From Circinella minor (lineage: Eukaryota; Mucoromycota; Mucoromycetes; Mucorales; Lichtheimiaceae): DNA of 64,000 nt. The notes below the pieces were generated by a model, which worked only from the letters and a program-made list of their open reading frames with translations, had not been told where the DNA came from and did not search any database. Location: positions 186,001 to 250,000 of the forward strand of contig JAEPRB010000031.1 in assembly GCA_016758965.1 (NCBI GenBank), given 5' to 3'. Each line of letters starts with the position of its first letter. Position 1 is the first letter of the stretch. Below, one piece after another: positions 43,375 through 55,332 of the stretch. The translations under genes and the position numbers were made by a program.

Positions 43375-46300
43375 CTAGTTCTTCAAAGCAATATTCAAAG
43401 TTTCCTTTTGGAGTTCATCCAAATGTTGTTGACAAATTTCCATAAAGTTGTTGGTGTTATGTGTTGTACAGTTACGGAAAAAGTCCAAGAGGTAAGCCTT
43501 CATATCGGTTTGGTAAATAGGATCATCCTTAAGTTCTGGATTGTTTTCTTCATAATCATCATCCAATTCTGCAAGCATATCTAAAAAAATATATTATTGT
43601 TTATTCTGTTAACAGCTACATATACCCGTTTTATTTCTTAAATAATACAAACCTGAGAGATATTGGATTTGAGCAAGGCCAGAAGTAGGTTCATCCTCCC
43701 AATCCTAAAATAGATTTTTATACATAATAAGTACTTGCTTCCGTTTTTATTCTATTTTTTTTTGCATAAATTGTAAAAAACTTACATCATCACCAACTGA
43801 TTCAACTTCCTCTGCTTGACCTTGTTGTTCAGAGGTCATGTTATTTTGTAAGTCATCAACTAACAAACGGATAATCTTGGCTTGGACAGGAATGGCAGTA
43901 TATTGTTCGGGATCTTGGAGAGAGAAAAAAACAGAAAAAGAAACATCAATTTTAATTTTTAATGTATGGTGCACAGACGCATAATTTTTTAAAGCTTTTC
44001 TTGTTTATATTAACTTACTGCGCTTGGCTTTAGATCGGGTCACGATACCACCTTCTGGGTTAGCAACAATATCACCACGAACAGTCAAATTTTGGAGATG
44101 AGGATCGTTGATCAAAAACAACTTTGAGAGAGCGATAGCACTAAAGAGAAAAAAAAATCATATGATATAATATGGTATGTAAGTGCTTTTTGTAGTTTTA
44201 TATATCATTATATCATTTACTCCTTTTTTTTTTACCTGACTTTGAGGGAGTAATATCCGGAGAACGAACCAAAATAATCACACCACATTGGCAACAAAAT
44301 TTCTAAACCACTGCGACCATTAATGTTAGTAGTACAGAGAAATTGGAAGACCGTATCTTGTTGTTGAATAATCAAATGAGCAAATACCAATACCAAAGAC
44401 TAAGTTAAAATAAATGAATGTTATTATTCTGTTTTTTTTCCTAAACTTTTTATATGATTTCTAGTTTACTTACCTGAACAAATGGTTGGTAATCAGTGTT
44501 TTGGAGACGGATTAACACAGCGTTTAAAAGTTCTGGAAGCACACTTGCAATATTGTTACCAGCCTTCTTGATCAAGTTGACAATAAGATCACCAACAAAG
44601 AGAGATTCAGATGCAGAATTCTTGGGTTCCAACAAACGAGCAACAAAATGAATTACATAATCCAAACCCGACTTTCCAGCTCCATCATTCCATTGAATAA
44701 TATGATCACTATCCTTGATGATATATTGTTTCAAACATTCTTGAACGCTTTGCAAAACATCTTCATCTTCAGAACTCCAACCAAGTTGCATAACAATAGG
44801 GAACATTTGTTCGGTGAATTCGTTAGGTAAAGGTGATGGGCCATAGCGTACCAAAGATGTTAACAAATCAACAACAGACTATAATAACAGCAAACCGTAT
44901 CGTTCCGTTAATTGATTATTTACCGTCAATTTTGTAAAATACTATTAATAAAGGTTAGAGATTAATTAAAACTCACTGCAAGAACAGCGGGAGTATTCCC
45001 TGGGGTCTTAAACACTTGATCGAAGAATGGGAAAGAACGTGCACAAAGAGGAGGGAAATAAGCTGGATTTTCTGCAAAGCTTTCAAATAAATCTAAAATA
45101 TAACTTGTAATAATGGAATCTGTAGGGAACTTCTTCCAAGTTTCGAGAACAGCAGGTGTTAACACATATTCATATTTGGCTGCAACTTCTCCGTTGATCT
45201 ACAAAGTTTATTATGATGTTAGTCATTCACAAAATAACTCTATCAATTTCCATAACGATATTGGTTACCTTGACAGCAGAACACAATGATTGCAGCAAGA
45301 GCATAAGAGATTCTTCTGATGCATCAGGAAGCAATTGACAAGCACCTTCTAAGATATTCACTTGATATGGTGCCGAGTATTGAGGATCTAAATCTTTGCA
45401 GTAGCTGAATAATATATGTAGATGTATTCAATTATTAGCATTCAATTCTTGCTTAGAGTCAATGTAGAGAAGCCAAAGAAAGAAGAACATAAAAAAAAAA
45501 TATTCTTACTTGTTCAATGCTCTGAGTGCAGAAATTTTGACGGGAATGCTACTAGCAGGAGATTGCAAAGCATTAACAGCAGCCATGACATATTGGCTTG
45601 CCATTTCGGTAGGAAGAACCTTGGCAAATTCAGATGCAAATACAAAAGCTCGACCTTGCAAGAAAGGGAAAGCAGTTTGATTCATACTTTCAAGCACAAC
45701 ATGATCAAAAAGACTCTTTAAATCAAATTGAACTGTGTGAGATTCATCCTTCAAACCATCAATCAAATCTTCGGCAGATCTACCGATAGCCAACAAACAG
45801 GCTTCTTGAATCTTCCACCATGAGTTGTTGCCTTGCGCGCGGACAGCATTAGATTCAGTAATGTGACGTTGGACAGCGGCTTGAAGAGCAGCGGCAAATG
45901 GACCAGGGAAAGAGTCTTGCAAAGGCTAATAGATATAAAAAATATTTTGATCGGTATACTGCTTTAAAATCCACAGATAAAAAAAACCTTTCTCTCTTTC
46001 TTTGGTGCCACTAAATATTTACCGTAAGAACATCCCAAGATGCGACACGAGCACTGTAAGTGAATGTACCATCCTCTTCATCAGCAACATATTGGTTAGC
46101 ATCAGTAGACCATGTTTCCATTTGTTCTTGAGTGATTTGCATATATACAATCAAAACATAAATGACTTCTTCAAAGAACGAAGTGGCAGCACCATTGTTA
46201 ACAAAGAGGTGTCGAAGAGACTTCTTGGTACATGCTGATTCCATAAACTCAAAGAGAGAATAGAGTAAACTTTGGAAACCAATCTCATTACCATCCGAAT

Positions 46301-47700
46301 CTTGAAACGATTCTGCAACGTCATCTGAATCAGAGACAAATTCGGCAATATATCTTTCACGCAAGTTGTATACTTCACCCCAAATAGGTTCCATCAATTG
46401 TGGTAAGATATCTCTAATATAGTTACCAAATTCACCACTGACAGTACGGATACACTAACGTTTTGTCATAATTAGTTTAGATTAAAAATCGAATCCGTAA
46501 TTTTCTCTTTTGTTTAGACCCTTTGTATATATGTATATGCCCGTATTTTCATTTAAGAAAGGATACTTACTCGGACAACTTCCATTTTCAAACCATATTC
46601 TTCAGTGGCTTTTTTGGCATCATTTTGTACATGATGAGCAAGAATAGTATGGAAAGCTTGCATCCATTGAGGAAGAATAGGGGCAATAAATTCATCAGCA
46701 GCTTCAGGATTATCATCACGCAAAGTATTCAACATTTGAACGCAGCTGTTGAAAATGTTGACTGCACGACCACGGGTACGGAAAGAGTATATCTGTGAAA
46801 AACAAGTATAAACTTATCAATATCTATGTTGAAAGAGGATTATAATGTTTTTACACTCACTAAAAAGTACAAACGAACTTACGTTATCTGAAGTCAAAAT
46901 AGTATAAAGCTCAGGGATCAAGACAGGACCAATTTGTGGTAATTGCTGGATACTGATATCTCTTTGAACCATTTCGAGCAAAACACGCATAGCACCATGA
47001 ACACCGTCGACACTGTTGGATTTAAGGTAACGTACTAAGACATCAAACAAATTGGGCCAATCTTCTGGGAAGTCGTCATGTGCAATTTTTGATACTACAT
47101 ATGCTGAAACAACTCGAATTTTCGATTCACGATCACCAAGACCAAGAACAATAATTTCACGAATGGCATTCTTACACTAACAATAGTATTATTAAAACAT
47201 ATACATTATGAGTTTAATTTGTAAAAAAAAAAAAAGAGTTATTCTTTTTTAAGTACTTACTTCTGGTGAAGGTTCAGGACCTTGGAAAGTTTCATCGTCT
47301 CGAGTTGTCCAACAGTTAGTAACATAAGTTTTTAAAGTCAATGCTGCCAAGTATAGTAAAAAAAAAAAAATATAGGTTAAGGATTTTCAATTAAATATAT
47401 TAAAATTAGTTTTTTTATAGTTCATTTTCAAAAAAGAAAAAATATAAAAAAGGATATTTGTCGATGAGGAACAGCAAGTTCTTGTGATACAGTCAATCGT
47501 GCCAAACTCACAGGATATTCTAAAATTATTATTGTTATTGTTATTATTTAAATTGAATTTTACCTCATTAAATTTTAATAATGTTTATATTTACCTGGAG
47601 AAGTAGTTTCAAGTTCTTTTAAACGTTGTTCAGCAGCCGATCGAATAGAACCATCGGGATTACCGACTTGAAGTAAGGTTTCATAAACGGCTTGATCCAT
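43375..47700 (-). CDS. KAP114: Importin-9 / Kap114 nuclear import receptor
   Basis: Importin-beta family receptor. Known cargoes of the family are histones H2A-H2B, TBP and actin. Fifteen exons: 47700-47595, 47519-47458, 47350-47261, 47176-46883, 46792-46571, 46454-46023, 45925-45510, 45404-45269, 45198-44977, 44878-44474, 44399-44236, 44140-44019, 43913-43786, 43704-43653 and 43580-43375, giving 1018 residues, close to the roughly 1040 of the family. The N-terminal HEAT region reads QELAVPHRQ/LAALTLKTYVTNCWT, then VSAYVVSKIAHDDFPEDWPN and VDGVHGAMRVLLEMVQRD, which matches animal importin-9 closely. Near the C-terminus lies an acidic loop (ESVGDDDWEDEP), as in IPO9, where it contacts histones, and then AELDDDYEENNPELKDDPIY. 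Intron 2 (47351-47457) has no GT donor at all and fits an AT-AC U12-type intron. Confidence 0.95.
47351..47457 (-). other. U12-type AT-AC intron of the importin-9 gene
   Basis: On the minus strand the intron begins ATATCCTTT, the U12 5' splice-site consensus. It contains TCCTTAAC (47383-47376), the U12 branch-site consensus, and ends TATAC. There is no GT dinucleotide suitable as donor after the exon codon CAA. Joining CAA to TTG at 47350 gives RQ-LAAL in phase, matching the RQLASV of animal importin-9. The branch adenosine is about 26 nt from the 3' end, somewhat farther than usual. Confidence 0.85.
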
Positions 47701-50469
47701 TTTAGAGAAACACGCAGTAATTGAAGAGTTAAAAGGTAGAGAAAAATCGCGACGCGCTTTTTACGCGCAAAAAAAAAAATTATAAGTTTCTGTTGCGGAT
47801 CTCGAAATATATTTTATTTCGTTGTACAACCACAATAAACAATTAGTATTTTTGTTATGCGAGCATGTGTTGCAAATGAAAAGCAGAGATAAGCTTATAC
47901 AAAAGCTAGTTATGTTTATGTTACTTACATCAAAAAGAGTTGTCATTTAATTACGTATTAACTTAATACAAGTACTCAAGACTTTGAGCACCGAAAAAAA
48001 AAAGTTTTTAAAATTACGTACTATAGTCAATACTTTGTATGTTGTCTACAAGAACCTTATTAGAATATTAACACTATTCACCTTATCAAAAAAAAAAAGA
48101 TAAGCTTGTATTGTATACTTATAGACTATGTCTATTATATTAAAGATAAAGTAAACGAAACTTTATATGACATATTACATAATGATTAAAAAAATAGAAT
48201 GTATATGACTTTACTACTCTATACTAGGGTCGAATAATCGAATAAATTACCTTCACATCAGATGTTTCTTAAATAGATTCGAAACCGCGTGCTACGTAAT
48301 AAACACTTTTCCATATTATCATGAGAGTGTTGTAATGTATGAGTAACTTTCTCAGTTAACTTGATAGCTTGCTACTTGTAAACATCACTGTTATATATTG
48401 TATGTTTCATTTTTTTCAGTCTTTAGTACATAATTAGTACTGTAGCAAATATCATCAAAATGGAAATAAAGCAGAACTATTATGAGATTAGTATCAGTTT
48501 TGGAAGGAAAATGAGTGATACTTGGATGATTGAAAATTGAATAATGTACAACACTTTAAAATCAATCAACAAAGTAAGAAAAATGTTCTAGATATGAAAT
48601 AATGAACGCAGGTCATTCGGGTTATAATGACTCAATAGAAGTATTGAACTGTTGTTTGTATATAGTACCAAAAGATATAATGAGATAAGAGATTCACAAA
48701 AAAACAATATGTTCCTTCAACTATTTAATCAAGTATGCTAGAACGCTTCTATTTCTTTTTTGTCTATACGCGATGCCAGATACAACATATCTTCCGGAAT
48801 CAAAAGTTAGTGCTTAATATGTATCAACAGTCAAATAATCTCTTTTAAAAACACTTCAAAAAGTTTACAATGACATCATTTGTATGGTATAAACTCTTTG
48901 ACAATTCGACTGAAAGACATAACTTTAAGAAGCCCCATCTCTCGAATTACCTAATTTTATTTAGATCATCGTCCTAATATCCAATTTCCATCGATTTTCT
49001 TTATACATAAAACAGCCACTTGCGAAATACTGTTCATTACAACTGCATAGAAAACTCTCCATCATTAACAGAAACTTATAATTTTTTTTATCTTGACAAA
49101 TATTTACGTACGTACATCCCAAAAAAGAAACATATCGTTCTCACTTCTCACTTATACACATAGGGAATAATTAACAATTAACCATGTTAAAGCACCTGCT
49201 CTTCTTTTTAAACATCACTTTCTGCCAGTTTCTGATTTTAATTTCTTTTTCTTACTATAATAGTTTCCAAATTAATGTATTATTTTCCTTCAGGCAGCTG
49301 TATAATTTTTCTTGAAATTGATAGTCTTTACTCATTATGAAGCGCAACCTGAAGTAGGCGATTCTTTACCCATAGACGACCAGGTCGTAAATTATTCTTA
49401 TATTCAATAAATATAAATATAAATTATTATTACTTAAACTAGTACAAAAAGAGAGTTTAATAATGTGTGTGTAACTTATTAAAGCTTTCTTCGAACAGTG
49501 AATATTAACAAATACAGTACTTTTTATTACACATACGTATATTCAAAGTTACTATTTTTGTCATCAGGAGTTATTATTTTGTTATGAGTTTATTAATATA
49601 AAAAAATTATATATACAAAAAGCACTACATCATTCATGCAATTTTTAACATATCGAATTGCATGAGTTATATTATAGCCACACGACGATATAATATTAAT
49701 AATAATTTTTATTAATCGCTCAGGTGTTTATTCATTATGCCGATTGTTTTTAATTTTTTTTTACCTTTTTCTACGTCATACATTTTTTTTGTACGAGGTA
49801 TTGATAATGTTAATTCATTTGTACACAAAAAAAAAAAAAGAGTAATCATATTTTTTGTTTCCAAGTAACACCATAGCAACCAATTTTGAAAAGTTTGTGG
49901 AGCGGGGATGCTAAAGCTGTCAAATTTTGAATTCAAAAAAAATCTGTCAAAATACACTAAAACATGAATACAAATCTTTCTTAAACTGGAATATATATAT
50001 ATTTATTCTTTTGTTAATAATTAACTAAATAGAATGATTATTCTTAATTATTGCTCTATAATAGGGATAATTTATCTTCATACTATCACATGAAAGATAT
50101 TAATAATAAAAATACCAGATGAAGCATAATATAAACAATGACTAAATGAACCACCAAATAATAATAATAAAGAGCAAACTTTTAATGATCTAAAAAAGAA
50201 ACGAGAAAACCAGCTAATATTAAGATGCATTGAGTGGGTGCCACAAACACATACAGTATACTGAATACTAAAAACACGTGTCCCTCAGATTTATATTTCT
50301 TTTTTGCTTTATTACACAAGCCCCTCACTCTTTTCTTTTCTAACTTACTCCCATCCTTTTCTTCTTCTTCTTCTTTCCCTTTTTTTTTTTTTTTTCGTTC
50401 TTCCTCTCCACCTCCCCTCCCCCCTTCCACTGTTTTTTTTTCTTACTTTATCTCCATTCGCATGCAACC
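47701..50469. other. Divergent intergenic, 2.8 kb
   Basis: Lies between importin-9 (-) and the casein kinase (+). Mostly AT-rich with TACGTA words. Short coding-like scraps occur near 48603 (MNAGHSGYNDSIEVLNCCLY) and 49340-49412 (HYEAQPEVGDSLPIDDQVV), too short to call. The last 130 bases before the kinase are a strong pyrimidine tract. Confidence 0.4.
50335..50455 (+). promoter_or_regulatory. Polypyrimidine promoter tract of casein kinase I gene
   Basis: About 120 bases of nearly pure C/T, including a (CTT)n run and T16, end 15 bases before the ATG at 50470. Pyrimidine-rich leaders upstream of starts are typical for fungal promoters and are seen at other genes here, but this is the most extreme. 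Confidence 0.5.
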
Positions 50470-53108
50470 ATGACAACTCGACATCAGACACCGATACCCG
50501 GTAATGGCAAAATGCTATCACCGTCTACATCTACAAAATCCACAACAAACTCAACCAACATTGTAGGCGTTCATTATCGAGTTGGCAAAAAAGTAGGCGA
50601 AGGCAGTTTTGGTGTATTATACGAAGGTTGATACTTTATCCCCCCTTCCCTTTTTTTTTTATTTGAACAAGAAAAGAAAAAACATATATCGTAACAATCG
50701 TAATAATGGATGAACGATAATAATAATTATAATCATAATAATAACAATAAAAAATATATATATTATAATATATATCTTTCTCTTATTTCTTCTTCCTTAT
50801 TTTTATATATATTTCTTTATATCAATTCCAAATTTCTATATTCAGGTACCAATCTATTAAACAATCAATCAGTTGCTATCAAGTTTGAAGCTCGCAAGTC
50901 AGAAGCTCCTCAGTTGAGAGATGAATACCGAACTTATAAGATTCTCTCCGGTTTACGTAACGTAACAATTCAATTATGCATATAGAAAACAATTGATAAA
51001 AAAAAGAATCTTTTTTTTTTATTTTTTATTTTTACTCATTTTTAGCTAATTAATTTCTAATTAAATCATGTTGATATAAACATTATTCATATATTTGATT
51101 TATATGCATATACATCATGTTTATCATTCTTTTTTTTTTTAATTATATATTTATATAGCGGGTGTACCCAGTGCTTATTATTTTGGTCAAGAAGGTCAAC
51201 ATAATATCTTGGTGATTGATTTATTAGGACCTAGTCTCGAAGACGTATTTGACATGTGTGGCCGAAAGCTTTCCGTCAAAACAGTGGCCATGCTAGCGAA
51301 ACAAATGGTATGCATCTGTGTGTTACCTCAAAATGAAAACGGAACATCAAAAAAACGAGATTTCAACTGAGTGAAAAAAAAAAGGTGTGAGACTAACCCA
51401 AACATTACACAAAATAGTTACTTCGGGTAGAAAACGTGCACGAACGTAATTTGATCTATCGAGATATTAAACCCGATAATTTCTTGATCGGACGACCAGG
51501 TAGTAAACATGCCAATACAGTTTATATGATTGATTTTGGTATGGCCAAACCATATAGAGATCCTAAAACAAAACAACATATCCCTTATCGTGAACGAAAA
51601 AGTTTGTCGGGTACAGCTCGTTACATGAGTATCAATACCCATTTGGGAAGAGGTATGTAATAGTTTAGCGGATCCCCAAAAACCTAAAAAAAAAAAAAAA
51701 GGGAGCGGGGTGAAAGAAAGAGAGAAAGAGAGATGTGGGTGTGGGTGGGGGGGGGGGTTGGTTGGTACCAAGCTGGTTTGTTTGGGTAGTGAAAAAATAT
51801 ATAAGTTTTCAAGTAATGGAAAAAAAAAAGAATAGACGCCCAAATAACTTACTCCGACTTTCTCATTCCCCCCCAATATTTAAATCAAATTAGAACAATC
51901 AAGACGTGATGACCTTGAGTCACTTGGTCATGTTTTCATGTATTTCTTGAGAGGTTCTCTCCCTTGGCAAGGTTTAAAAGCTGCCACAAATAAGCAAAAA
52001 TATGAAAAAATTGGTGAAAAGAAACAAACAACTGCTATCAAAGATCTATGTGATGGATTCCCTGGTAAGTAAAGATCTACAATTCAGGGGCGTTGTATTA
52101 TTTTTTGAACTAGTTGGGTGTGTTTATTATTCTTTCTCTCTCGGTTTTTTGTATTTTTTTTTTTTTACTTGTAGATCAATATATTAAGTGGATAAATTAC
52201 TAAATATCTTTAATATAGAGGAATTCGGTATTTATTTACAATATGTAAGAAAACTTGGTTTTGAAGAATCTCCAGATTATGAATTTCTTCGCGAATTATT
52301 TAATAAGGTGTTACGTCGTATGGGAGAAACAGATGATGGTGTTTATGACTGGATGTTATTAAATAATGGCAAGGGGTATGAGGCAAGTATTCATTTTCAT
52401 TTTTTTTCCCTTTGAACGCCACTAGATGTATATATGTGGCTGCGGGGGGTGTGATTCGTTCATTATCATTTCAGGGAACGGAGTAACTCCCTCCCCAGTT
52501 GTATTTTATGTTCATCGAAACTGAGAGCAGCAGGAGTAAAAGAAAGGGAGAAAGGGAGAAAGTTTTTTTTTCTTCAATAGAAAGATTTTATGGTTCTTTT
52601 TTTTTTTTTTTTACTTTTACTTTTAGGCTGAAAAAAGAGTAGAAAGAGGTTAATGTAGGAGTTAAGTAAATTAATGTATATTCTTCCTTTAACCTTATAG
52701 CATCATTCAAGTAATGATAATAAACGACATCATTATGGTCGTGAAGCAACATCTAGATTGGCATTATCTCCAGGTAGCCAAGCTCGCCGATCTAATCGTC
52801 CTCATAATAATCATCAACGACAACCATCACAACCATCTCCTCTTCCACCAGTAAATCCAAATACAGCTACCAATGGAATAACACTTCCTACTATGCCTCA
52901 ACATGCATTATCTCCACAGCCCGAAGTAGATACCAAACAACATCATCATCAGCATAATTTATCATCATCTTGTACACCTATTGCTCATGACTCATCAGTG
53001 CAACCAATACAACAACAACATAATTATGATGGACCACATAAAGAACACCGAGGATTTTGGCATGTATTTATGGCATTTGTGACATGTGGTACCTTTAGTC
53101 ATGTTTGA
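50470..53108 (+). CDS. YCK: Casein kinase I, YCK/CK1-gamma type
   Basis: Ser/Thr kinase of the CK1 family, the membrane-tethered type that controls endocytosis and nutrient signalling in yeast. Exons 50470-50626, 50846-50950, 51159-51307, 51418-51652, 51894-52064, 52219-52382 and 52701-53108 give 462 residues. Motifs: [14 protein letters not shown] glycine loop, VAIKFEARK with Lys65, [12 protein letters not shown] with Asp153, [12 protein letters not shown] with Asp176, and the CK1 signature [20 protein letters not shown]. The C-tail is Pro/Ser/His/Gln-rich and ends [18 protein letters not shown] with a single cysteine, where yeast Yck proteins end in a palmitoylated Cys pair. Intron 6 starts GCAAGT (52383) instead of GT. 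A 12-nt optional exon (GCT GAA AAA AGA at about 52625) could add AEKR. Confidence 0.92.
52383..52700 (+). other. GC-AG intron of casein kinase I gene
   Basis: Exon 6 ends GGG TAT GAG and the intron begins GCAAGT, the usual strong consensus of GC donors. It ends ACCTTATAG before CAT CAT TCA. Phase requires this donor: the nearby GTATGA puts the last exon out of frame. An internal AG at about 52624 followed by GCTGAAAAAAGA and GTAGAA would allow an in-frame 12-nt exon. Confidence 0.65.
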
Positions 53109-53544
53109 TAAAGAAAAAAAGATGAAGACCAAAAACTTATTTTACCCGATGCATTGAATCTTTTACTCCTTACAAAAAAAAAACCACAGTACTTTCAACA
53201 ATAACGACTTTTAACCATTCACACTTTACATCTCATTTCGTATTCGTAAAAAAAAAAAGCCATTCATATCTCAATAATTATTTTCTTTATTTTTTTTTTC
53301 TGTTATTATACACCCATCCACGACACTTTTTGTTTTTTTTTTTTTTTGCAAGAAATCAAAAAAAAAAAGGAAAACCATACCAAAGTTTTTTTTTTTTTTC
53401 CTCATTTTAATAATTTTTTTTTTGGCATAATACTTAGCAATTATCATTGTTTTTTTTGTAATAGCCTCTCTTTCTCTCTTCCCCTCGATCACATAATTAC
53501 ACACAAATCATGAATAATAGATATATCTTTTTTTTTCTTTTTTA

Positions 53545-53585
53545 TTACTACTACTACGACTACTATTACTACTACAACTACTAAT
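53545..53585. repeat. Imperfect (TAC)n microsatellite
   Basis: About thirteen TAC/CTA-type triplets with a few substitutions, just downstream of the casein kinase gene. Confidence 0.8.
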
Positions 53586-53984
53586 ATACATGATCATGAT
53601 TCAATCTACATCAAATTATTATTATTATTATATTTTGAAATACAGTAAATCAACATGCGACTTATAAATTTATTAGTGTATAAAAATGGAATATGTCAAA
53701 ATAGTATAACATAATAAATACTTTGAATGTACGTACATTAATTAGTATTTGTTTCTTTTTCAAAACACACAACTGATTTCAATCAATTGACGCGAGAATG
53801 TGGACAATAATTAGTATTATCTATTGTAAAATAAAAATTATTCACAATATGGCTTTTTAACTTGTAAGCACCATTGGGAAGGGGAAAAAAAAAAGATGAC
53901 CTTACATGTGTCCTTTGTCTCCATGGATAATACAGAATAAAGAAATAATCAGGGGTCAGCCTATTTATTTAGACTTGAAGATTA

Positions 53985-54140
53985 TGTGTTGTAATTTCCC
54001 TGAATTAAATGGATTTATGCAATAATTATCTTTTACCAAATCCAAATTCGGTAGTAATATGACTATCATTGTGGATCTTATCTTTATAGTTGATCAAATC
54101 TTCCAAACCAATATGACCACGAGGTATATCTTCTTAGATG
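53985..54140 (-). pseudogene. Decayed duplicate of the PRO2 last exon
   Basis: By eye this aligns along most of its length with the last exon of PRO2 (55333-55494), same strand and order. The shared words include taccaaatccaaattc versus taccagatccaaattc and aaaccaatatgaccacgag versus aaaccaacaggaccacgag. Translated it reads GLEDLINYKDKIHNDSHI then TEFGFGKR, stop, LLHKS, against [32 protein letters not shown] in the intact gene. No other PRO2 exon was found nearby, so it is either a one-exon duplication or the tail of an old tandem copy. Confidence 0.85.
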
Positions 54141-55332
54141 TTCAATTTATTATACATAGAAAACATACTGTGATCGATCGATATACTCCCGTTTCCACAT
54201 ATCCCCTAGAACTTCACCTAGAATCAAATATATTTCCCATTATAAAAAATCTTTGAAGAGGGACAAAAATTAATAAAAAAAAATGAAGTGAGTGATTATA
54301 GCTAAATCGAGATAATACGAAAAAATTAAAAGAGAAAGAGCAACAGAATGAAGGTTGAAAAGAGGGGTAGATAGGGAGTATGTACGTATGTGATTATAGT
54401 CCAAATTATTAGATATTTAATTGTTGCTTCAAAAAAGAATATTTAATTGTTTTCCAAAAGTAACATAACATACCTTAACCTTTTCCTTGTTGTAAACACC
54501 ATATATAAACATAATTGGAACGTGGGTGTTTGTACGTATTTTATAGCGATCGAAAGTATAATATTTTTCAGGAGTGAATAGTATGATTAATACGGTTTTT
54601 GGTTGCGTACGTAGATGTAACTTTGTGTTTTTTTTTCGCCTAGTAGTCAATTACTAACTACATACGTATAGCTTCTTGGCTCTGCTTTCTCCAAGTCTTT
54701 TTCATGAAACATACATTCATGCGTATCACATCAATAGTATACGTAATTACACATAACAATGATAATGGTAACAAGCCATCAAATGTTTTCAAATGTCTGA
54801 GTGGCCTTCTAACATGTACAAATAAAATTGATATTATCTTGCTGACGTGTTGTGAATGTACCTTCATACGAATCAAATTGTTACCAGGTAACAGTAAAGA
54901 AAAAAAAATACGGACATTTCTTCATGAATTTTTATAAAGTACCAAAAAAAAAAAAAAAAAACTGTTTTTTTCAATGCTTGCCAGAAATGCTGTAAATGAT
55001 CTCTTCGTCATGATTTTAGTATTCTTATTAACATTATACGTAACCAATCTCTATGTTTGATAAGAGTATGAATTCTAGGATTTTCCATGTTGATATAATA
55101 ATAATAATATAAATGAAATTTCTTTCTTGTGTTAATATATTAATAAAAATAAATACTTGAACAACCCATTTGAGTGTATATTTTTAAGAAAATCAATTTG
55201 ATCTTTTTGATTTTTTTTTTTTATTCCATTTTTTTTTTTGGAAAGAGGGTAAATTCATGCATGCAGTGTTTTGTTAGTTTGTTTGTGGTTAGGTGATCAG
55301 ATAAGGCGGGAAATAAGAAGAGAGGGGTTTAT

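Larger units (their letters stand above)
53109..55332. other. Intergenic between convergent CK1 and PRO2
   Basis: Contains T-runs at 53331-53346 and 53387-53399, a TAC trinucleotide array (53545-53585), the decayed PRO2 exon copy (53985-54140), an A-run at 54942-54960, and several TACGTA words. Nothing else coding was seen. Confidence 0.5.

Noticed and set aside
47351..47365. 3' splice site TTGGCAG for importin-9 intron 2
   Set aside because: It would need a GT-type partner that is absent and would shift the frame. AC at TATAC keeps the phase and the conserved LAAL sequence.
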